Source of the DNA: Methylophilales bacterium MBRSF5 | GTDB taxonomy: Bacteria; Pseudomonadota; Gammaproteobacteria; Burkholderiales; Methylophilaceae | Reading direction: 5' to 3' | DNA: 64,000 nt | NCBI GenBank assembly: GCA_001044335.1 | Contig: CP011001.1 | Coordinates: 186,001 to 250,000, forward strand | Shown here: one piece after another, positions 58,658 to 64,000 of the stretch | Layout of the letters: every line of letters starts with the position of its first letter | Position numbering within the stretch: position 1 is the stretch's first letter | Notes under the pieces: generated by a model | Database searches by the model: none | Told to the model about the DNA's origin: nothing | Seen by the model: the letters and a program-made list of their open reading frames with translations, nothing else | Translations under genes and position numbers: made by a program

Positions 58658-61071
58658 ACAACAATATTAAGTATTTTATTTTTAATGAAAATTACTTTTT
58701 TCACATTAGTTCTTTCTTCTACAAATCTTAACACTTTTTCGCTTGCAAAAGCTTTTTCCTCAATGATTTCTTGTGGTGCATTATTCTCAATCTCAATATT
58801 ATCTCTAACTTTTCCATTCACTTGGATTACTATTGTCTTTGTTGATTGAACAAGGTCGTCCTTATTCACTGAAGGCCAAGGTTCATTGTCTATTCTATGT
58901 TCAGTAAGTTTTATAAATATATATTCACTAAAATGTGGAACAAATGGGGATAACATGATCAGTAAATTTTTATAACCAAGATAAAGTTCAGTAAGAGATT
59001 TTTGTTTATCGAGTGTGCTTAAATAATTAACAAACTCCATTAATGAAGCAATTGCTGTATTGAAACTTTTCCTTCGGTCTATATCGTCAGTTACTTTATC
59101 AATGGTTTTGTTTAATTGAAATTTAAATTCGCTATCTAAATTTGATTCTTCTAGGTTAAAAGTACTTTGACCATCTAGGATTTTTTTAAAATTAAATATT
59201 TGTGTATATACCCTTTTTAAAAACCTATGCGAACCTTCAATACCTTTATCAGACCATTCTAAGCTTTGGTCCGCGGGGGCTGCAAACATTATAAATAAAC
59301 GGGCTGTGTCAGCACCAAATTTTTCTATTAACTCTCCTGGGTCAACTGTATTTCCTTTTGATTTTGACATTTTAGACCCGTCTTTTAGGACCATGCCTTG
59401 GGTCAGTAAATTTTTAAAAGGCTCAGATATATTTATCAATCCTTCGTCTCTCAGAAGTCTGCTGAAAAATCTAGAGTAAAGTAAATGTAGAATAGCATGT
59501 TCAATACCGCCTATGTATTGATCAACCGGTAACCAATAATTTGCCTCATCATTTAACATGGATTTATCCTCGGTGGGACATGTGTATCTTGCAAAATACC
59601 ATGATGATTCAACAAATGTATCCATGGTATCTGTTTCCCTTTGAGCCGGATTACCACAACTAGGACAAATACAGTTAATGAAATCGATCTCGGTTTTAAT
59701 TGATTGATTATCAAAATCAAATTTTTCTTTCTGCGGAAGTGTGACGGGAAGGTTTGATTCATTTTCACAGACTTCACCACATTCATTACAATGAATAATT
59801 GGAATAGGGCAACCCCAATATCGCTGTCTTGATATGCCCCAATCTCTTAATCGATATTTAGTTTGTTTTTCTGCAACTTTTTTACTTGAAAGTTGTTTGC
59901 CAATCTTATTAATTGCATCATCTGAAGATAGACCATTAAAGTCTTCTGAATTAATCAGAGTGCCTTTACCGGTATATAATTCTTGGTCAGATTCGATAAC
60001 TTGAATCACATCAAGAGAATATTTTTTAGCAAATTCAAAATCTCTATCATCATGGGCAGGTACGGCCATAATCGCACCTTCACCATATCCCATTAACACA
60101 TAGTTGCTTATCCAGACTGGAATAGATTTTCCATTAATTGGGTTGGAAGCAAATAGACCAGTAAAAATACCTTTTTTCTCAGCCTTTTCCAATTCAGCGG
60201 TAGATACACCACTTTTTTTATTTTCATTTATAAAATCACAGATCTCTTTATTTGTTTTGCTTAACTCAATGGATATTGGATGATCAATTGCAATAGCTAA
60301 AAAAGTTGCGCCATAGAGAGTGTCAAGACGTGTTGTAAAAATGGCAATGGAATTAAATTCTTTTTGTTGAAACTCAACTCTATAACCAAAACTTTTACCG
60401 ATCCAGTTTTTTTGCATTAATTTTACTTGTGGAGGCCATTCATCAAGACTGCTAATATCCTTATCGAGCTCTTCTGCAAAATCAGTTATTTTGAAGAAAT
60501 ACTGAGGAATTTCTTTTTGTTCAACAAGCGCACCAGACCTCCATCCCTTGCCATCAATCACTTGTTCGTTCGCTAAGACTGTTTGGTCTACAGGATCCCA
60601 ATTCACTTTTGAAGTTTTTTTGTAAATCAACCCTTTTTTAAATAACTTTATAAATAACCATTGTTCCCATTTGTAATAGCTGGGATCACAGGTTGCAATT
60701 TCTCTACTCCAGTCTATGGAAAAACCCAGGGAATTTAATTGTTCCTGCATCGCATCAATATTTTGATATGTCCATTTGTCAGGAAGGGTATTATTCTTAA
60801 TTGCGGCATTCTCTGCAGGGAGTCCAAAAGCATCCCAGCCCATGGGCTGCATGACGTTATATCCTTGAAATCTTTTGAATCTAGAAATTACATCACCAAT
60901 TGTATAATTACGCACATGACCCATATGTAGCTTGCCGCTAGGATAGGGAAACATTGATAAAACATAATATTTTTTTTTAGATGAATTTTTTTTTGCAGCA
61001 AATTTGTTAGAGCTAAACCAAGAGGATTGGCATTCCTTTTCAATCTCATGAAAATTGTATGTTTCGAACAT
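58654..61071 (-). CDS. leuS: Leucyl-tRNA synthetase
   Basis: Class I synthetase, 805 residues, at the short end for bacterial LeuRS. HIGH motif in MFPYPSGKLHMGHVRNY, editing domain with TTRLDTLYGATF, KMSKS in [14 protein letters not shown], and paired CxxC motifs near the zinc domain (CNECGE, CPSCGN). Confidence 0.97.
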   Translation of the reverse strand: MFETYNFHEIEKECQSSWFSSNKFAAKKNSSKKKYYVLSMFPYPSGKLHMGHVRNYTIGDVISRFKRFQGYNVMQPMGWDAFGLPAENAAIKNNTLPDKWTYQNIDAMQEQLNSLGFSIDWSREIATCDPSYYKWEQWLFIKLFKKGLIYKKTSKVNWDPVDQTVLANEQVIDGKGWRSGALVEQKEIPQYFFKITDFAEELDKDISSLDEWPPQVKLMQKNWIGKSFGYRVEFQQKEFNSIAIFTTRLDTLYGATFLAIAIDHPISIELSKTNKEICDFINENKKSGVSTAELEKAEKKGIFTGLFASNPINGKSIPVWISNYVLMGYGEGAIMAVPAHDDRDFEFAKKYSLDVIQVIESDQELYTGKGTLINSEDFNGLSSDDAINKIGKQLSSKKVAEKQTKYRLRDWGISRQRYWGCPIPIIHCNECGEVCENESNLPVTLPQKEKFDFDNQSIKTEIDFINCICPSCGNPAQRETDTMDTFVESSWYFARYTCPTEDKSMLNDEANYWLPVDQYIGGIEHAILHLLYSRFFSRLLRDEGLINISEPFKNLLTQGMVLKDGSKMSKSKGNTVDPGELIEKFGADTARLFIMFAAPADQSLEWSDKGIEGSHRFLKRVYTQIFNFKKILDGQSTFNLEESNLDSEFKFQLNKTIDKVTDDIDRRKSFNTAIASLMEFVNYLSTLDKQKSLTELYLGYKNLLIMLSPFVPHFSEYIFIKLTEHRIDNEPWPSVNKDDLVQSTKTIVIQVNGKVRDNIEIENNAPQEIIEEKAFASEKVLRFVEERTNVKKVIFIKNKILNIVV

Positions 61072-61072
61072 T

Positions 61073-61708
61073 TTATTTAATTGTATTTTTTAAAAATTGA
61101 TTAATAGATTCTATTTGAAGGGTTCCATCGATATCGATGAAGTTGAGATTAGACTTGTTTTTATAATAATCTTCTAAAGGTTTTGTTGCTTCATGATAAT
61201 TTTTAAGTCTTGTCATGATAGTCTCTTTTTTATCATCATCGCGAATAATGAGAGCTTCATTAGTGACATCATCTTTATTGTCATTTTTAGGCGGATTAAA
61301 TTTAATATGATATGTTCTTCCGGATGCGGGATGAACTCTTCTTCCAGAGAGTCTTTCGATAATGACTTCGTCGGGAACAGATATAGATACAACGTAATCG
61401 ATTTGAATTTTTGCATCATCAATTGCTTTTGCTTGATTTATTGTTCTAGGAAAGCCATCTAACATGAATCCATTTTTGCAATCCTCATAACTTATTCTAT
61501 CTTTGACAAGATTAGTTATTAAAGAGTCAGGAACAAGCTTGCCCTCATCCATGTAATTTTTTGCTTCAATGCCAAGATCAGTTTTGTTTGATACAGCTGC
61601 TCTTAACATATCTCCGGTTGAAATTTGTGGAATTTGATATTGATTATTTAAAAAAGAAGCTTGCGTTCCCTTTCCTGCACCAGGCGCACCAAGAAGAATA
61701 ATATTCAT
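61073..61708 (-). CDS. adk: Adenylate kinase
   Basis: Interconverts AMP, ADP and ATP. 211 residues with P-loop [16 protein letters not shown] and a LID ([19 protein letters not shown]) lacking zinc cysteines. Only 1 nt separates it from leuS. Confidence 0.97.
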   Translation of the reverse strand: MNIILLGAPGAGKGTQASFLNNQYQIPQISTGDMLRAAVSNKTDLGIEAKNYMDEGKLVPDSLITNLVKDRISYEDCKNGFMLDGFPRTINQAKAIDDAKIQIDYVVSISVPDEVIIERLSGRRVHPASGRTYHIKFNPPKNDNKDDVTNEALIIRDDDKKETIMTRLKNYHEATKPLEDYYKNKSNLNFIDIDGTLQIESINQFLKNTIK

Positions 61709-61757
61709 ACATTTTCCTTATAAAAAAACTTTAACATTATATCAACAAGAACTCTTT

Positions 61758-62519
61758 CTATGCATTTGAGATCACGTATTTGGTGATTTTAATAAAATCT
61801 TCAATTGATAGATCTTCTGCCCTATTGGTAGGTAAGATTTCGAGATTTTCAAAGTCATTAAGATTTAAAATATCTTTTAAATTATTTTTTAGATTTTTTC
61901 TTTTAAATTTAAATGACTCTTTTATTGTTTTCTTAAAGTCAGCATATTTAATTTCATTAACATAGTCTCTATGCCTTGTTAGTTTAATAAAGCTTGAAGT
62001 AACTTTAGGGGGAGGATCAAAAGATTCTGGCTTAATGTCAAAGCATTTTTCAGCTCTAAAATTAAATCCTATAAGATTAGTCAAAATAGAATTTTCTTTC
62101 GAACCCATTTTAGCAACTAGTCTATCTGCAACCTCTTTTTGCACCATAAAATATAAAATATCAACATTATTAATTGGAATAAATCTAAAAATTATTTCTG
62201 TTGCAATATAATATGGAAGATTACCTAAAACCACGTTATATTTCTCAAAAAACTTATCATCAAAACTTAGAACATCTCCTTCAAAAAGATGTGTAGTAAC
62301 ATTTATTTTTCCTCTTAGAATTTTGATCATGTCTGGATCAATCTCGATAAGATCTAAATTTTTAGTCTTTTTTTGAAGCTCACTGGATAATGCCCCCATG
62401 CCGGGGCCTATTTCAAGGTATTTATTTGTTTCAGTAAATTTTACTTCATCAACAATTAACTTAATTATTTGATTATCGATAAGAAAATTTTGCCCAAATT
62501 TTTTCTTTGCTTTAATCAT
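61758..62519 (-). CDS. rsmA: 16S rRNA dimethyladenosine transferase
   Basis: Dimethylates two adjacent adenosines near the 3' end of 16S rRNA. 253 residues, starting KKKFGQNFLID, with GPGMGALS and the catalytic NLPYYIA motif. Third gene of surA-pdxA-rsmA, 2 nt after pdxA. Confidence 0.96.
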   Translation of the reverse strand: MIKAKKKFGQNFLIDNQIIKLIVDEVKFTETNKYLEIGPGMGALSSELQKKTKNLDLIEIDPDMIKILRGKINVTTHLFEGDVLSFDDKFFEKYNVVLGNLPYYIATEIIFRFIPINNVDILYFMVQKEVADRLVAKMGSKENSILTNLIGFNFRAEKCFDIKPESFDPPPKVTSSFIKLTRHRDYVNEIKYADFKKTIKESFKFKRKNLKNNLKDILNLNDFENLEILPTNRAEDLSIEDFIKITKYVISNA

Positions 62520-62521
62520 TA

Positions 62522-63451
62522 TTAAGAAAATTTTTTTGCAATATCAAGAGCATTTAAAAAACTTTTTATGGATATCCTCTCTTTTTTGCCAACTAATTCC
62601 TCAGCAGTTCCATGATCTACAGATGTTCTTATAATTGGTAAACCAAGCGTTAAATTAACACCAGCGTCGAAAAATAAAGTTTTAAAAGCACATAATGCCT
62701 GATCGTGATACATATAGTAAATACAGTCATACTTTTTCATATTATTTTTTAATAAGGCAGTATCAGCTGGTGCAGGTCCATCTAAGTATAAATCTAACTC
62801 TTTTAGTTTATTAATTGCTGGAATGATGTGTTTGCTTTCCTCATCACCAAACAAGTTATTTTCTCCAGCATGAGGGTTGAGTCCAGTGACTAAAATTTTT
62901 GGATTTTTGATTTTCAATTGATTTTTTAAGCAGGAGTGAAGCAATTGCAACTTATTTATTAAGTTATTTTTTTTAACTTTTTTAATAGCATTAAGAAGAC
63001 TCATGTGTGTTGTATGGGTGGCTACTATTAGTTTTTTATTTCCAATAAAAGTCATAATTGGCTCATTGCGAGCTTTCAAAAATTCTGCGATATACTCAGT
63101 ATGTCCGGTGAATAAATTTTTAGATGTTGATAGCTTTTCTTTATTAACCGGTAGGGTTACCAAAGCAACAGACTTTTTATCAATACATGCTTCAGCTGCA
63201 CCTTTAATGCTCTCTAAAACTAACTCTCTTTTGTTTTTTATCTTTTTATTATTTTTTACATGATGAATCGTGATTTTTTCATTGTGTAAATTTTTTAGAC
63301 CGAGCAATTTTGCTCTGGATAGGAGAATTTCCTCATCTCCATAAATATCAACATGGTAATTGAGGTTTTTTTCATAAAGAAGTGCACATAAATCATAACC
63401 AATTCCATCTGGATCCCCAGCTGAAACTGCAAGAGTTTTTATATGGTTCAT
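62522..63451 (-). CDS. pdxA: 4-hydroxythreonine-4-phosphate dehydrogenase
   Basis: NAD-dependent, metal-binding enzyme of pyridoxal phosphate synthesis. 309 residues; VSAGDPDGIGYDL, TGHTEYIAE, GLNPHAGE and MYHDQ carry the substrate and metal ligands. Overlaps surA by 4 nt. Confidence 0.96.
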   Translation of the reverse strand: MNHIKTLAVSAGDPDGIGYDLCALLYEKNLNYHVDIYGDEEILLSRAKLLGLKNLHNEKITIHHVKNNKKIKNKRELVLESIKGAAEACIDKKSVALVTLPVNKEKLSTSKNLFTGHTEYIAEFLKARNEPIMTFIGNKKLIVATHTTHMSLLNAIKKVKKNNLINKLQLLHSCLKNQLKIKNPKILVTGLNPHAGENNLFGDEESKHIIPAINKLKELDLYLDGPAPADTALLKNNMKKYDCIYYMYHDQALCAFKTLFFDAGVNLTLGLPIIRTSVDHGTAEELVGKKERISIKSFLNALDIAKKFS

Positions 63452-64000
63452 TGTCTAATTTCGATAAAACTTTCAGCTTTTAATGATGAAAACCAGTCTT
63501 GGTAGAGAAGTTCTGTCCTTTCATTAATTAATTCAAATTTAATTTTATTATCTATATTTTCTGATGCAAGATCCTCAAATTTGGAATCTGTATATTGAAT
63601 GATATGCCACCCAAGATCTGTCTTAAAGGGCTGACTTACCTCATTTTGATCAATAATGGATAGCTGATCATCAAATTTTTGATCAAGAAGCCCCTCATTA
63701 ACCCAGCCAATTTCTCCACCATTGGTTGCAGAAAAGTCTTCCGAATACTTTTTAGCAATGACACCAAAATCGGCACCTGAATCAATTTCATTCTTATATC
63801 TTTTTAGCTTTTTAATAACATTGTCTTCAGAAGAAACTTCGCTTGTTTTCAAAACGATTTGTTTAACAAAATATTTTTTTATTTTTTGTGAAGAATTCTT
63901 GGATTCATTGTAGCTCTCAACTTGATTAATCTTAAGAATATGGATTCCATTATTCGATTCAAAAGGAGTTGAATATTCTCCAGCATTTAGATTATTTAAT
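63448..64000 (-). CDS. surA: Periplasmic chaperone SurA (3' part, 5' end beyond window)
   Basis: The frame stays open from 63450 to the right edge, giving about 183 residues. Visible are the end of parvulin domain 1 (ESNNGIHILKI) and parvulin domain 2 (KKYSEDFSATNGGEIGW, FKTDLGWHIIQY). SurA folds outer-membrane proteins. An apparent start at 63852 is an internal TTG codon. LptD is expected further right. Confidence 0.93.
   Translation of the reverse strand, partial: LNNLNAGEYSTPFESNNGIHILKINQVESYNESKNSSQKIKKYFVKQIVLKTSEVSSEDNVIKKLKRYKNEIDSGADFGVIAKKYSEDFSATNGGEIGWVNEGLLDQKFDDQLSIIDQNEVSQPFKTDLGWHIIQYTDSKFEDLASENIDNKIKFELINERTELLYQDWFSSLKAESFIEIRQ

Noticed and set aside
63448-63852. Complete small parvulin gene ending the window
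   Set aside because: The apparent start is an internal TTG; the frame stays open to the edge and reads as the C-terminal part of SurA.

Overview
The window is a gene-dense, AT-rich bacterial chromosome segment. Genes are packed with 4-14 nt overlaps, and the longest gap is about 155 nt. It reads as a betaproteobacterium with a streamlined genome, most likely Methylophilales (OM43 / Candidatus Methylopumilus type). This is an inference from gene order and family content: the large DUF3683 FAD/Fe-S protein, the ispB-rplU-rpmA-obg-proB block, the coaE-zapD pair, leuS-lptE-holA-proA-nadD, surA-pdxA-rsmA, and a cox cluster with a very small protein between ctaD and ctaG. No 16S rRNA, tRNA, CRISPR array, insertion sequence or prophage was seen.

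Layout. 1-7.4 kb: aa3-type cytochrome c oxidase (ctaD partial, ctaG, ctaE) with assembly factors (small Cox protein, twin-TM protein, SURF1, a SCO-like protein, a TlpA-like thioredoxin), heme O/A synthesis (ctaA, ctaB) and a membrane-anchored cytochrome c. 7.4-13.5 kb: apaH, a PfkB-type sugar/nucleoside kinase, hemJ and the DUF3683 oxidoreductase. 13.5-18.8 kb: a lipoprotein of unknown function, phoR-phoB, and an OFA-family transporter in line with ribH-nusB. 18.8-22.6 kb (minus strand): an envelope-flavoured cluster of lpxH, two cyclophilins sharing a 406-nt near-identical core, an L,D-transpeptidase and a TPR protein; the last two share a C-terminal domain. 22.7-28.9 kb: cysS, argJ, a Nudix/ThiE-like fusion, and opposing PCuAC, zapD, coaE and ispB. 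29-33.5 kb: rplU, rpmA, obgE, proB, purE, purK. 33.5-42.4 kb: rpsT, murJ, ribF, ileS, lspA, a sulfite-oxidase-like molybdoprotein and a TonB-dependent receptor. 42.4-51 kb: clpB with a heat-shock-type promoter and an inverted repeat, yjbQ, envC, gpmI, grxC, secB, an SH3 protein, gpsA, trmL. 51-55.4 kb: biotin operon bioB-F-H-C-D without bioA. 55.4-64 kb (minus strand): nadD, proA, holA, lptE, leuS, adk, rsmA, pdxA and the 3' part of surA.

How it works together. Much of the content is housekeeping: respiration, envelope assembly, proline, purine, biotin and riboflavin synthesis, and translation. A metal theme links cytochrome oxidase assembly (CtaG, SCO-like, PCuAC) with a TonB receptor whose plug resembles metal receptors but has an altered ligand motif. 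I found no clearly new multi-gene system. The items most worth a second look are the gene-converted cyclophilin pair, the envelope cluster with a shared C-terminal domain, the TonB receptor plug, the regulatory region of clpB, and a 16-bp perfect inverted repeat inside cysS.
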